From the NCBI GenBank assembly GCA_016748015.1, contig JAAOMT010000586.1, positions 394,716-458,715 on the forward strand: 64,000 bases of DNA, given 5' to 3'. A model generated the notes under the pieces. The model had not been told where the DNA came from, did no database searches, and saw nothing but the letters and a program-made list of their open reading frames with translations. Below are positions 38,496 through 50,986 of this stretch, piece after piece. Numbering within the stretch: position 1 is the stretch's first letter; every line of letters starts with the position of its first letter. The translations under genes were made by a program, and so were the position numbers. The DNA is from Geosiphon pyriformis. Lineage: Eukaryota; Glomeromycota; Glomeromycetes; Archaeosporales; Geosiphonaceae.

Positions 38496-41267
38496 ATGTC
38501 AAATGCCCCTGGTGCACAAAATATTAACAATGAAGAAAGCTCTCAACCAACTTTAGACTTGACATCCCCAAAAAAACTCGCTACAATTCGTAATAAAAGC
38601 TCAAATTCTATTAAAGGGACAACGCAACTAGAGACGGGACTGGTCCTTAAAAGGTCATCGCGTAATTCAGCACGTACGCAACAACAGGTACAACTAAAAC
38701 CGACAACACCCAGAGCGAAACGAAAATATCAAAGAAAAGCTCAAAATAACGCGACAATTTCACCTGACCAACCACTTTTCGATTCTGTATTATCACCTGA
38801 CCCGGGAAAAGTCGGTAGCTGTATTACTACCGACAACAATAAAAATGAAGCCAGCGTAATATCTACTCTCACCAAAAAAAAGCCACGAAAAGAATATAAA
38901 CCCATGGACAAAAAGAAACCTCTAGATCTAAATAGAGAAGAGGAAGTGGAAGACTCACCACGCGATGCGTCTTTAGTTGAAGAAGATAACGAGCAAGTTA
39001 TTTCTCCTCGTCGTCCAACTGCCCGTACTTTTTTTGGGAAACATGTAACGGAAGAACCACAAGAAGAACGTCAATTACGTCGTGTAGGTGGTCAGGAAAG
39101 AGGGAAAAATTTGCGTCAAAGAAACGACAGGCCCAAGAACGAAACTCAGAATAAAGAAGAAATGAAAAGTGCTACTACACCAGAACTGGAGCTAACACCT
39201 GAGGAGATGAATTTCATAGCAGACAGAGAACTTGAGGCCGTTATGGCACCAGAAGAAACAGGTGCAAGCAGTTGAGACTTCTTATTAAACCGCTGGTTAA
39301 TATTTCTAAACTAGAAAAATCAATACATGTCGTATTTTTAGAGACCAACTAACACACTACTCGTTGATTTTGAAACCTTGCCTGTATTCTGACAAATTTC
39401 CTTCTATTTTCAGTAGCTAGGCCTTTGAGAAGAACACGAAGTCAATATAGCAGCAGAACTGACTCTGTTTACCAAATGACAAAGATGGATAAATCAGAAA
39501 AATCTTCTGCTCATTCTTCGACTTCCTTTGTCGGGAGAGAAGTTGTTTTCGGTATGTAACGGAGGTAATAAATTTTTTTAAGTAAGTAAATATAATTGAG
39601 CAGTTTTTCATTTTAACTTAAGTGGATCCTCGAGACAAAAATGAAAAGTTTTGGTGGCCAGCTATGGTAAGCAACTTGCTAAATTAGATCCTGGTTTATA
39701 CACCATGCCTTAATTTTTTGTTTACTTCAATAGATTGTGCCACATGGAGAGGTAGACGAGTCAATGGGATTCGACGAGTTGGGACCTAATGAAGTTATTG
39801 TAAAATATTTTGAAGATTGTACATAGTAAGTGCTCTCTTATCGTAATTTCACCGAATGTTTTAGACTTTTTAATCTCTTCCCTATTTTGAGATTAATTTT
39901 TGATGAATATTTTCAGTTCTGCTGTTCCTTTAAAAGAGATAAAGCGATTTGATGTACATCATGATCCTTTCCTTAAATATAAAACGAAATATGGCAAAGA
40001 ATTTCTTCACCATATCGGCGTTCGAAATGCATGTAATTGTCTGGCAAATGGAGAACCCGATCCAGAATTCAAATGGGATTACTGGATGCGACCTGCAGAA
40101 TTAGTCAATCCTTCAGCCAGAAACGTTTACAACACATTAATCATATCTGATGAAATTGATCTTCCAGTAATGACTCGAAAATCAATGCGTGCTAGAAAGG
40201 GCAAAGAAGGTGCTGATTACGATATGGATGGTATTAGTGAAGCTAAACCCCTGAGATCCCGGAAAAAAGTGGTTGCACCAAGAAAAATTGGCTCCTCAGT
40301 TTTAATGATTCTTGATGAGGAAGTTAAAGTGGAGGCTGAAGAAGTAATTCTCAAATCCACAAAACATCCTCGAAAAGCAAATTCAAGAAAACAAAGTATT
40401 TCATCTAATAAGTCTACCGAATTATTCCCTGAATTCTTGTCCGAGACAATTTATGAAAAATCATCTTTGGAAGATGTTTCCCTCAAAAAGAAAACACTGG
40501 TATCGCAGCGGCATGTATTTCCACAATCATCTGAAGAAATTGATGAATCGGTTGTTGATATTGAAGGGATCTCACCTGTTGATACTGGAAATCCTGTGTT
40601 AGAAAAATCCTTTTCAACTAAAAAGCAAACTGGTAAAAGACCACGGGAACTTTTTTCTGATCAATCTAACGACGAGGGATCACAAGTTAGGAAGGCGCCC
40701 AATCTTCGAAAAGGCAAAACATTCAAAAAGTCGCGTTCAAAAAAACAGAACATAAGTGTGGAATCATATACTTCTCCACGCATTGAAGATTCAGAGATGC
40801 TTTCTAGAACTAGCAAAGTAAATGATGTCCCTGCACGTAAGCCCAAAATGGGAACAAAAAGATTGCGCACACCCGAGCCACATATCCTAACATATAATGA
40901 GCTTTCAGAGATTTCTAGACGCAACATCGATCGTTTTGATTTTGCAGACCTTGCGCCAGAAGAAAAAGAACCATTATATCAACAAGGCTTTAAATCTCTT
41001 GATTTATTAGGACAACGATATCGTCAGATTGTAAAGACAAAGGAAGAACTGGAAAAGAAACTAAACAAGAAAAAAGCTGATAAGCGAAGATCTCAAAAAT
41101 TACAAGAAAGGGCTAATCAAAATAAACCCTCAAACCCTCTCGATAAAGAGCAGGAAGAAATATCACCCGAGGAGGACTCTGACCGACATTATGAAGATGA
41201 AGAGCAAGAAGATGTCAAAATTAAAGAGGATGGAGAAGAGGAAAAAGCGTGCTCGGGTATCAATTAA
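38496..41267 (+). CDS. PWWP-domain nuclear protein
   Basis: Five exons fit: 38496-39270, 39414-39551, 39623-39666, 39734-39825 and 39917-41267, giving 799 residues. The first 300 residues are highly charged with many Lys/Arg clusters. The PWWP domain begins near residue 305, with the signature FWWPAMIVP (314-322) and the tail VKYFEDCTY..AVPLKEIKRF. PWWP domains bind methylated histone tails and DNA, so a chromatin role is likely. The C-terminal half has repeated basic patches, an acidic segment and a long charged coiled-coil-like helix near residues 700-760. It may correspond to fungal Ioc4- or Pdp-like proteins, but the rest is too divergent to say. Confidence 0.85.
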
Positions 41268-43105
41268 TGCACCCCAACAATGGGGATTCCTTCCAAATCA
41301 TCTTCGTTCACACAATTAATAAAAATCACCGAGAAATATTCACTATTAAAAAATGGTATTTAGGATCAATGGTTTGACTAAATTCAAAGTTTGCCTCTGT
41401 TATTAACAGTATCAAATGTTTAAGGCTTTCATCAGAATATACTCGCTTGTGTTCGCTAGAATCAAATGTGCCCTTGAACGGCTCGACTATGGTAACTTTG
41501 AGGATTTGTGCTTGAATTGTTCTCTTGCAGATTATTTATTTGTTGGTGTTTTTCCAAAGTGGATGGGAGAGGAAATCAAGAATATCACAACGCAAATTTT
41601 AATTCAGTTTCACAATGAGATCAGATTGGAAAACCAAGAAATTTTGGTTCTTGTGAGGATTACCAAGTTTGATAATTTGCAATCTTAATTTACTTGTACA
41701 ATTTGATTCTTTCTATGATATTTGTTTGGATGAAAGACCTATTCAAACGCCACTTGCTAATTTTGACAACAATTAATTGTTCTTAACTTTTTATATGACC
41801 AACAAAAACGAAAGGGATCGAGCCTTTGCCTATTTTTTTATATACAATGTTGAAAGAGTTTTCGATTTAAATTATATATGTTGCAAATTTTTAATATGGT
41901 ATCAGATTTAATAAATTTAGTTTTCGTTGTCTTTTATTTTATATTTTAGTAAATAATCTAATATTAATATTTTAAAATAATATTATAATGTTTTTTAATG
42001 TTATTAAGTTTACATTTATCCATTTATCTGAAGTGACAAAGTTAAAAATAAATAACAATTTAAATTTAAAATTTTTTTGGATTTAATGTACATAACGATA
42101 AAGAATTGGTATTTAGAAATGATTTTAAGCGAGTGAATCAATTAAATAGTGAATCTTCATCGGAAACCTTCAATACTAAATCCCACATACGATTCTTGTT
42201 TGCGGAGATTTTTCTCTTTTCTATATTCAACACGAAGCTCAAAATTAAAGACATTCTAAATAGGGGTTCTATATTATTGTTTTATATTTAATATATAAAT
42301 TGTTTATAATTTTTATTGTTAATAACTTAATTTATATAAATACAAATATATAATTTATTAAAAACTATTAATAATTAATTAAAAATATTTTAAATAAAGA
42401 CCACAAACTTTTTTTTCAATAATGTTTTTTATACTGTTAATACCAACAAATTAATTTATTATATAAATACTGTTATTACTTTTTAACTATCATTTTTGTT
42501 GAAAAAAAATACATTAAAAAATCCATTGCTAATATCAAAAAAAAGTTTGAAACATTTTTCTGCTTTATTATTTTCATATCTGATCTATTCGCATTTGTTA
42601 GCTTCTTAAAACCTCTTTTGTCTTTTCATTGCGAGCAGCTGTTCACTCGACCTGTTTTGAAATCGTTTCATTTTGAGCGAATTTATCCCAATATCTTCTC
42701 AGCTGCTCAAACTCCATACTGCATTTATCAGCAAATTTTTTTTCGGATCTTATTCTTCAGATTTTAGGTAAAAATCACCCACTCGTGATGTCACAATCAC
42801 AAGTTCACTTTGCCTGGTTTTGTTACAGCAAAACCCCATATATATATTTTTAATTGAAAACATCAAAATTAACTTTTTATAAATACACATAATTAAATAT
42901 TTGTTGATTTGATTTTGTACATAAGAAATATTGATTAAACGTCACCACCTTTATTTATCTTTCAAAAAAAAAAACGGGAAACTTGAGAAGTTAAAATAAT
43001 ATGATTGAGGAAGATCATAAATATGAGTCACAAATCTTGGTTGATGGGATCTTTTTTTGGACAAATTTCATTTAGCAACTCTCATATTAGACCTGTTAAA
43101 AAAAG
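41268..43105. other. Intergenic; small unassigned open frames
   Basis: An open frame at 41416-41688 (90 codons, plus strand) has normal composition but no recognisable motif. From 41900 to 42560 the sequence is AT-rich. On the minus strand about 42640-42780 reads as a short charged helix (MEFEQLRRYWDKFAQN) between possible splice sites; it may be an exon remnant. None is strong enough to call a gene. Confidence 0.4.
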
Positions 43106-44701
43106 ATGTCAAAATTACCAACTAAGATTTTTAAAGGTTTCGGTTTACCACGTATACGATTCAATGTGACGACTGAAAGCGTAGCTGGTTGTTCTTTTTT
43201 TATTGATTCTAATTAGAGCATTCGATGATTTCCAGAAAAAAATATAAAAATATAAACTATTTTTAAAAATGATGTTTAGAGAACGCGGTAAAAGCGATGA
43301 ATTTGAAAGATGATGTGACAGTGATTGAAGCACATACTGGTTCGTGATACTCCAAAAATCATTTATGAATGATGTTATACAACATTTTTACTGATCATAG
43401 TCATATTCTTATTCAAAGGCTTTGGCGTGCTATCACAAGCATTGTTGAAAAATTCAAAAGTCAAAAAAGTTTTGGCATTCGAATTTGAGAAGAAACTTCA
43501 TCCTAGAATGCAAGTGAGTAATAGTTCCTATTTCAATAAAATAAATAACATTGATCAAAGATCTTATACGTCCCCGAGTAGTTCTCTATAAAAAAAAAAT
43601 TTCATTTCTCAGGCATTAGCAGCCAATTCGCAAGGTCGTTTGGAATTTTTTCCGTACAGTTTGACAAGATATGTTTCTCACGATAAACTGGCTCAGCCGT
43701 TGGCTCACATATCAAAACATCAATGGATCGAACGTATAACATTTTAATTCGAATTTGGAATTCTTATTATAGACGTGATACTTACATCTATACTTTTTTT
43801 AGCACATCCTTCTTTGGTATTCATCGGTCAAGTGCCAATGTCCATCAAAGAAAATTTATTGAATACTTTGATGAATCTACTTGCAACAAAGAGCAGTTTT
43901 TTTGTATACGGACGCGTCGAAATGTACCTTTTATGTCCGGAAGCTCTTGCCAAAGTATTTATAATGAGTATGTATTAAATGATTTTTAGTGTAATCTTTC
44001 TCTACTGAATGCTTCGATATTTTACGCTTATTTAGAGAATCCTTCCCAATCCAACGGATGAAGCTAAAAGTACAACGAATGTGATTATTCACGCTTTAAC
44101 AACGTCCAGCCTTCTAATGAAAATACCCAAAGAAAATGTTCAGCCTGAGGTATTCTAATGATTAGGCTCTTTGCTGTAAAATTCCAATTTTATTCAAAGA
44201 TCAACTCATCTACGAAAAATATAGGAAACTGGTGAAGTCTCGCTACTTAGAATAACACCTCTTTTGGAAGCAAAACTAGATGGTATGTCTTCAAAAGTTC
44301 ATTTGGTAGAATGCTTTGAATTGTTTTTATTTTTGAGACGTACATTTTGAGAATTTCTCTATACTGTTACTATTAGAATCAAATTGGGAAACGTATCGAT
44401 ACGTGACGCGTCTGATGTATTCAGTACCAAAGAAACCATTATCTAAAGTAATAAGGTAGCTTTTAGTGTGATTATATAAGTTATTTTGTTTTATTTTTAC
44501 TTAATAATATTATGAAATAATTACAGAAGTTTAGCTGCAGGGGCGGAAGAGCTATTGCCGAAATTATCGTTCGACCCAGATATCCCAACTGGCTTGATGT
44601 CATTGGAACAAATGTGTGAATTGACAACTGTATTTGACAAATGGCATCTTCGCCCTATCCATCTAGATGAGAAGATGAATGATCATTCCAGGAGATTATG
44701 A
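43106..44701 (+). CDS. mtf1: Mitochondrial transcription factor B / rRNA dimethylase-like protein
   Basis: Nine short exons fit phase: 43106-43187, 43280-43339, 43419-43513, 43613-43733, 43803-43954, 44036-44149, 44225-44282, 44377-44455 and 44527-44701, giving 311 residues. It has the SAM-binding fold of the KsgA/Dim1/mtTFB family. Motif I is VIEAHTGFGVLSQ (about 42-54), followed by FEFEKKLHPRM, the acidic loop, and the later block LVFIGQVPMSIKENLL. The start FKGFGLPRIRFNVT resembles the N-terminus of fungal Mtf1. The usual E-x-G-x-G-x-L is E-A-H-T-G-F-G, so methyl transfer cannot be excluded. The likely role is promoter melting with mitochondrial RNA polymerase. It converges on the next gene, with only about 70 bases between. 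Confidence 0.78.
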
Positions 44702-44775
44702 AAGGATCAAACGAGATAACATTAGGATAAACTAAAATATTTCAATTATTACAATTATTATTATTATTATTATCC

Positions 44776-45273
44776 CTATCTATCATAGTAACCTGGGGGC
44801 GGTTTGGGCCCTTGAGAATTTTTGCCCCAGAATCCCTTTAAAATTTTAACTCCAGCATTACTCTTTTGAGGCTGTCCGTTTTTCGGTTTCCATAATTCAG
44901 TTTTTGGCAAAGGCCTTTTGTATAGTTCCACATTGAATTTATTAGTTTGATGAAGCAGCCATATTGGTTTTGTGATTTTCCCGTCCACAACTCCCGCGAG
45001 AGGGATCGGGGTTTTTGCAGGCGGACAATTGGTCAAGTCAGACTCTTTCAAGATTTTCTTTTTCAAAAGTCCCTTACCAAGCATGCTGTTTACGATTCGA
45101 TGTTTCAAATAGTTTAGCGAGACTAGTTGGGGAAACTCCTTGGAGAAGTTTTCATAAATTTGAGTTGTGGTCATCGGACCTCGTGTGATAAGCAAGTGAC
45201 CGACTACTCGGGACGGAGAGGGATGATATTTTTTTCTTGGAGTGTAATCTTTTAAGTTTAATGTCTTCAACAT
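44776..45273 (-). CDS. Small basic protein, possibly mitochondrial
   Basis: A single open frame of 165 residues with ATG at 45273. The N-terminal third (RVVGHLLITRGPMTTTQIYE ... LKHRIVNSMLGKGLLKKK) looks like a winged helix-turn-helix. The tail is rich in Lys, Pro and Gly and ends PPPGYYDR. The composition would suit a mitochondrial ribosome subunit, but I cannot name a family. It converges with the mtf1-like gene. An upstream 5' exon cannot be excluded. Confidence 0.6.
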   Translation of the reverse strand: MLKTLNLKDYTPRKKYHPSPSRVVGHLLITRGPMTTTQIYENFSKEFPQLVSLNYLKHRIVNSMLGKGLLKKKILKESDLTNCPPAKTPIPLAGVVDGKITKPIWLLHQTNKFNVELYKRPLPKTELWKPKNGQPQKSNAGVKILKGFWGKNSQGPKPPPGYYDR

Positions 45274-45445
45274 CTTGAAACCCTAGAAAATGGTCGTGTC
45301 GGCTTATAATATGAATAGAAAGCAGTCGGGCATTCAACAAAGTCGAACTCTAAAGTGAAGAAAGGTGTATTGTCAAGGAAAATTTCATGATTGGTGATCA
45401 GCATCTGCTTTGACTAATTTCAGACTTTTGATCTAATAATCGATT

Positions 45446-45663
45446 TTATTTTAAAACTATTTCTTTCGTGATCACGTTAAAAGGTTTATACGGAACTGAT
45501 ATCGAGAGCTTGAAAATTTCCTCGTCTTCTTCCTTGAGGCCTTGAGGGAGTGATTTAGAGATAAAAAATTTTTGCAAAGACCAATTTTCAGATTCACTTG
45601 ACTTGGGAATCCCGGTTTGAGCAAACAGGTCAAGTTTATTAAAGCACATATTCACAAATAATT
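45446..45663 (-). other. Unassigned open frame after the farnesyltransferase gene
   Basis: The minus strand is open over about 70 codons in a different frame from the farnesyltransferase end. The peptide is charged and protein-like (LPQGLKEEDEEIFKLSIS). It could be an alternative last exon, part of another small gene, or chance within the 3' untranslated region. Confidence 0.25.
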
Positions 45664-47103
45664 CTAACAAGAATCAATAGCATGTTTCCTGTACTCCCAG
45701 TACTTGCGGCGTATTGTATCATGCTCTTCAGCCAAAAGGATACAATTCTGGTAAAGCGCTCTTAAAATTCAGCATTGAATGTACAAACCTTGACAAAATT
45801 GACAACACCTTAATGAAAAGAACCTCACCTTGATACCCTCCAGCTTATCCTTTTCAGATCCTTCACGAGCTCTTTTCTCATAAATATCAACGAGACAACC
45901 CAAAACGTGTGCAGAAACAATATTCTTCTCCTGAATTTCTTTGCAAACCTCCTCTAAAATACCGATATCTTCACCCAATCTTGTGATAAGCCTACATTAA
46001 AAAAAATTATGGTTAACAGAAGGTAAGTTAACTATTAGCAATTGATTCCCTACCCTTTAATATAATTCCATGGACTAATATTGTTTGGAGCTATCATGAT
46101 TTTTTCTGTCGAATATCTAAAATGAACAGAATGATTTGGGAAGATTAAATTTAGCGTATCCTTCAGAGTTGAAAAATAAAATAGAATTACCGTAATTCCA
46201 AATTCAAAGTTTCTTTGGTGAATTCTTCAGGTTTGTGAAAAATCACATAATATCGGTGATTCCATGCTGAATTATTTCTTACATCCTCTACCAACAAAGA
46301 ATCGACAAATTGTAATTCTTCATCCCACAGATCAAACCTTTTATTTACCCATTGCCTTTACACCCATTTTTTGCAAATGGACTTGTAATATGAGTCGGAT
46401 AACAGTTTTCAAAAAAAAATAAAACATCACATACCTATAGGACCAAGCATGATAATTTTTCGAATCATCAATAAGGATACGGCTTAAGAAAGATAATTCA
46501 CGCGAACTATCATTCAACTTATCTAAAATGAGTTGCCGATGGTGCCTATCAAAAAATTCACACTTATAAAAAAACCAGAGAAAAGAATGCGTTAGAGCGG
46601 AGAATCACAAACCATAGTTGGTAGTTTTTTGGGTTGGCTTCAGCTAAACTTTGTACAAACTCCAATTCCTTGTATAAGTCTTTGTCTAAGGAAAATAGTA
46701 TTTGTTGACGGTAATTCCTAAGGTTAACCCAAAGATATATAGTTTAGTAAATTATTATATTTTTTAATTAGCTCTCAAGAAATGAAAGTTCACCAAATTG
46801 TATAATGAGCAGGATTGAGTTCAATTATATGTTCGGTCAACTCCAACGCCCTATCACTAAGTTCTCCTTTTCGAGAAATAGCACGAAAATAATCCATGGC
46901 GTTGGAATCTGGGGTTGTTTGAAATGAATGGAGATTAACCATAGAATTTTCCATTTATGAAAACCCATCAAATGTTAACAGAGATGCTTACACTCTTTAG
47001 CATAGGCTATAGGAGCCAAGGGGTCTGGACCATCATCTTGAGGAATGGGAATAACGTCATTCCACTCTGCTCTTTCATTATATGGAATTGTGAAGCCGGA
47101 CAT
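45664..47103 (-). CDS. ram2: Protein farnesyl/geranylgeranyltransferase alpha subunit
   Basis: Alpha subunit shared by protein farnesyltransferase and geranylgeranyltransferase I, which attach isoprenoids to CaaX proteins such as Ras and Rho. Eight exons (minus strand) fit: 47103-46992, 46908-46794, 46717-46613, 46545-46435, 46355-46191, 46116-46054, 45991-45809 and 45760-45664, giving 316 residues, the length of yeast Ram2. The helical prenyltransferase alpha repeats are clear: [56 protein letters not shown] and [13 protein letters not shown]. The end [16 protein letters not shown] is typical. The last intron is short (48 bases). It is head-to-head with the Spg1-like gene. Confidence 0.93.
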
Positions 47104-47755
47104 TTCGTCAATTAAATAATTTTTAAGACCACTCGAACGTTTTGAAAACCAATCGCAGTAGTTAATAGATTTAAACACCCCAATACCTTAAATACTTTCC
47201 TGACATTTCTTTACGATTCTGATTGGTTGCTATAAGTAGCATAAAAGCTCGAAGATGGATCGGCCAACATGAAAATCTTCTAATTTTGGAACAGATCAGA
47301 ATATGTCCCACCTTTTTTTAAAGGAGATTTTTTAATATACCCCCTGAATCTTTTAATCTTTCTCCCCGTGCCTTACATCACATTTTGCCTTTGTACTTCA
47401 AATTATCTTCTCCTCACCCTGACCTCTAGTATAACTTAACCTTTGACTATTGACAAAGAAACAAAAATTGTGTATATTTCATTTTTTCTCAAGTTAAAAG
47501 CTATTGTTTTGTAGCTCAATACTTGATTTTTTTCAAGGCGCTCCAAAGTTACGCGGAATTTGTAAAAGAAAAAGTGGCCCAGCTATTACTTTTTGGTTAA
47601 CCAATTAACTAGCATAGCTTAAAACCCAAAATCCATACGAGAAGCCTGGGATTCAAATATCTTTGGTTTACTGTTACTTAGAAACTTAGCTCAATCCCTA
47701 AAGACAAATCGCAATTGAGACCTCGCATCGTATCGCTTCTAATAGGTGTTTCAGA
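47104..47755. promoter_or_regulatory. Shared promoter region of ram2 and spg1
   Basis: About 650 bases separate the two divergent start codons. I see pyrimidine-rich stretches (for example near 47340-47400) but no motif I can assign. Confidence 0.45.
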
Positions 47756-48829
47756 ATGTCGTCCCCAACTGAAGACAGTGCCCAAACGACAAACAGGTAT
47801 AAACGAGTAGGTTTCTCTTTCATCTTATTAAAAGAACTTGAGACTTATTCGTTGGTCTATCATTTACAGCGTTGTACTGAAAGTTGGGATGGTTGGTGAC
47901 TCGCAGATCGGAAAAACGAGTTTAATGGTAAAATACGTTGAAGGATCTTTTGATGAAGATTATATTCAAACTTTAGGTAAATTAATTAAATAATTGACTG
48001 GCTTAATTTCATTTCTTGCGGCTAAAATAGTATTTTTCTCAGGGGTCAATTTTATGGAGAAAACCATCTCCATTCGAAATAATTTGATAACTTTCAGTAT
48101 ATGGGATCTTGGTGGTAGGTGTCTTCCCTAGTATTCTATATTATGAAAATGGTTAAAGAGATCGTTTCATTTATTATTGGGATCACTTTTCTCAATTTTA
48201 GGACAGCGCGAATTTGTTAACATGTTGCCACTAGTCTGTAATGATGCCGTTGCCATTCTATTCATGTTTGATCTATCTCGAAAGTCTACTTTGAATAGTA
48301 TCAAAGAGTGGTTCCGACAGGCTCGGGGATTCAATAAAGTTTGCAATTGATATTTTCCCAGTTTTTGCCCATATTTTTTATATTTCCATTGTTTGATCAA
48401 AAAAATCAAAAATTATAGAACGCAATTCCATTTCTGATTGGGACGAAATACGATAACTTTGCAACCTTTCCTGATAAGGAAAAGGAAGAGATTACGAAAC
48501 AGGTAACTAGTATTTTTTCAACCTTTCCAAATTTCTCCAATCTAGTTTGAACCTGCTAACATCGATTCCAACCAATAAAAAAGGCACGAAAATTTGCGCG
48601 TGCGATGAAAGCCCCACTGATTTTCTGTTCAACGTTACATTCGATCAATGTGCAAAAAATTTTCAAAATTGTGCTCTCAAAAGCTTTCGATCTCAGATGT
48701 ACCATTCCAGAAATTAAGGAAGTGGGTGCCCCGATCTTGGAGTACATTTCGGTACCCACAACCTTGGGATATGAAGGGAAAAAGGAGGAGAAGCCGGACA
48801 ATGAAAAGAAGATTCGAGTTGGTGTGTGA
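47756..48829 (+). CDS. spg1: Spg1/Tem1-type septation GTPase
   Basis: Small GTPase that starts the septation initiation (mitotic exit) network at the spindle pole body. Six exons fit: 47756-47796, 47870-47976, 48043-48114, 48202-48338, 48419-48502 and 48584-48829, giving 228 residues. P-loop GDSQIGKTS (23-31), switch II WDLGGQREF (70-78) and GTKYD (127-131) are visible. TKYD in place of N-K-x-D and the block [20 protein letters not shown] are hallmarks of the Spg1/Tem1 family. There is no C-terminal CaaX box, as is normal for this family. The tail after ILEYISVP is charged. Confidence 0.93.
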
Positions 48830-49487
48830 GCGAAGGGAGTTTTTACTGACAATTTTATTATTCAGGAAAAGTTTCAACCTTTCCTGCAATAATGTTGACA
48901 TCGGCATTGGCTGTCTTTTTTTTTTTTTAATAAACATTCATTTTACATTTATTATTTCATACTATCAATCAATACTCTTTTTTACAATATATACATATTT
49001 GTATTAATTGTCATGTAATTTTAATATCAAACTAATTTTTTAAAAATAATAGTCATAGGCGTTCCTTTTGAACATTTGGATCATGAAAATATCTTTCTAA
49101 TTCACAACTATAATAATTTGAAATTTTTTGGGCGGTTAAACAATCTTTGAAAGCTGTATACAATAAAACTGCATTAATGAATAAGCTCTTGAATCTTAAT
49201 TCGGCAATAAATTATCCCTTTATTATAAGACTGAAGCATTTTGTTCAGAAAGATACGATATCTTGGTTTGGTGGAAAACCACAATTTCTAAAGGAACATG
49301 ATATTTCTCCCAAGGATTTCAGTCGGGCATCACCTACTCATCACATGATGAAAGAAATGGATATCTCAGATTTTCATGCATAGCTAGCTTCTATTATGGT
49401 ACAATTCGTACAATCATAATAGCAGAGAAGATGAACTTTGAATGCTGCGACTTTTATCATAAGTTGTTTCTAACATGAATAATTTTA
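48830..49487. other. Intergenic between convergent genes; unassigned frame
   Basis: A plus-strand open frame at 49147-49383 (78 codons) and a minus-strand one over about 49060-49180 are both protein-like but carry no motif that I recognise. They may be remnants of a lost gene. The rest looks like 3' untranslated sequence. Confidence 0.4.
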
Positions 49488-50543
49488 TCAAATAAGTAGA
49501 GTTTTTATGCCAAAAAAACTGCATAATTTTTTACCTACCAATAAATGGGATTGATTCGAATTCAATACTTGCCCAGGGCTACATATAACAAAATCCTGAT
49601 CGATCACTATATTCCCATTTCGTAGCAAAGTAGGCAATCCTAATTTACGCAACTCCGTTTCCATCGAGGGTGGGCATGGTTCAGGTGGGCTACCACGGCA
49701 AACGACTCCTGCTGGTATCGTAACCTCTTGATTATTCAAGTGTCCGGATCGGGCGTAATCAGCCTCTTCAAAATCTTGAAAATACATTACTATGGAAGAA
49801 ACTGGTAGCTGGGTGAATAATAAACCTACTTCTCCAGTTAGACGCTATCAATACAAACTTATTAGTAGAAAAGGGTTTTAAAGATGGACAAACCATAGGT
49901 ATGAAAAAGGAAAAAGCGATATGAATTTTAATCAAGGAATTCGGATACCTTGCCAAAAATGTCTAGGTTAAATTTGTATGCTGTTTCCTTGGTCTTACCA
50001 AATGCCTGCTGTATCACCTTATTATTACCAAAGAAGAATCTAAAAATTGATGGAAAATAATTATTCGAACAAGAAAGAGAAAACCGTTTAAAACATCAAG
50101 TTTTTTAATTTTCATACTTACCGGTTATCATTTAATTGTCTTCGAACAGTTTTTAGATGATTGTTGCGCATGTTCTTTACACTAAATAGCCAAATGTATT
50201 GGAATTTTTCTACACATTCTCTTATCTTTAAAAAATTAAATTACCTTAGTTTAGTGTATTGTGATAGGCCAAAAATTTTTGTTTAGACCTATAGCCTTTG
50301 AAAATTAAAAGATATAATACGTTTTTAGTAAGGCCCAGTTTTTTGGAAATGACTCCTTTATCATCTGGGCTTTTTGAAGCTATCCAAAAAAATATATAAT
50401 AAGGCATTCAGTTCAAAAGCATTGAGTTAGTTGTATGAAAAGATTGAAAAGACAACTTCACTAAACCCATAAGAATGAAAAGTTAATTTACCAAATTGGG
50501 TTTTACGTTTTCTGAGTTTTGTTACTCTTTTCGATACGCCCAT
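49488..50543 (-). CDS. mrt4: Ribosome assembly factor Mrt4
   Basis: Nuclear paralogue of ribosomal stalk protein uL10 (P0) that holds its site on the pre-60S particle. Well supported exons are 50225-50122, 50039-49949 and 49844-49488. They encode IRECVEKFQYIWLFSVKNMR, NRFFFGNNKVIQQAFGK, RLTGEVGLLFTQLP, MYFQDFEEADYARSG and METELRKLGLPTLLRNG, each matching Mrt4 blocks. The end reads through LLVGKKLCSFFGIK to a stop at 49488. N-terminal exons at 50543-50492 and 50379-50321 fit phase (220 residues in all), but their sequence matches Mrt4 only weakly, so the start is provisional. Confidence 0.85.
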
Positions 50544-50986
50544 GGTTGTCTTTGTTGGTGGAAAGAGGTAAGCGACTGGTTTTAGTTAATAGGAAAATCT
50601 AAGTTGTAAATTGGGCAAAAATCTCGAAAATAAATTCAAAATCTCCGATGATTTTTTCCTCTTCGAAATCAATTGGCTAGGATGAATCTATGATTCACCT
50701 AGTTGACTTTTGAGTCTAGACATTAATAAGCTTCGTGCAACTGTTCCAGGGAACAGGGGTTTAATGAAAGGAGAAAATTTTCCGCCTTGTCAGACCAGGA
50801 AAAGATTAACTCCGCGACATGAGTATTTATCATGAGAAGCCCTTTCGATGTGGAATATTTATTCAATTTTTTCTCTTTAATGTGGCCCAACTACCTTTTC
50901 ATTTTCAAATTGGATTTTGAGCTTAACATATTCTTATTTAAAATAACCAATAAAAAAATCAAGTTTTATTGAACAAGAGTGAACTC
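50544..50986. promoter_or_regulatory. Shared promoter region of mrt4 and the next gene
   Basis: About 440 bases between divergent start codons. No motif was assigned. Confidence 0.4.

Noticed and set aside
48556-48852. 98-codon minus-strand frame, and a 119-codon plus-strand frame at 48648-49007
   Set aside because: Both overlap the last exon of the Spg1-like gene in other frames.
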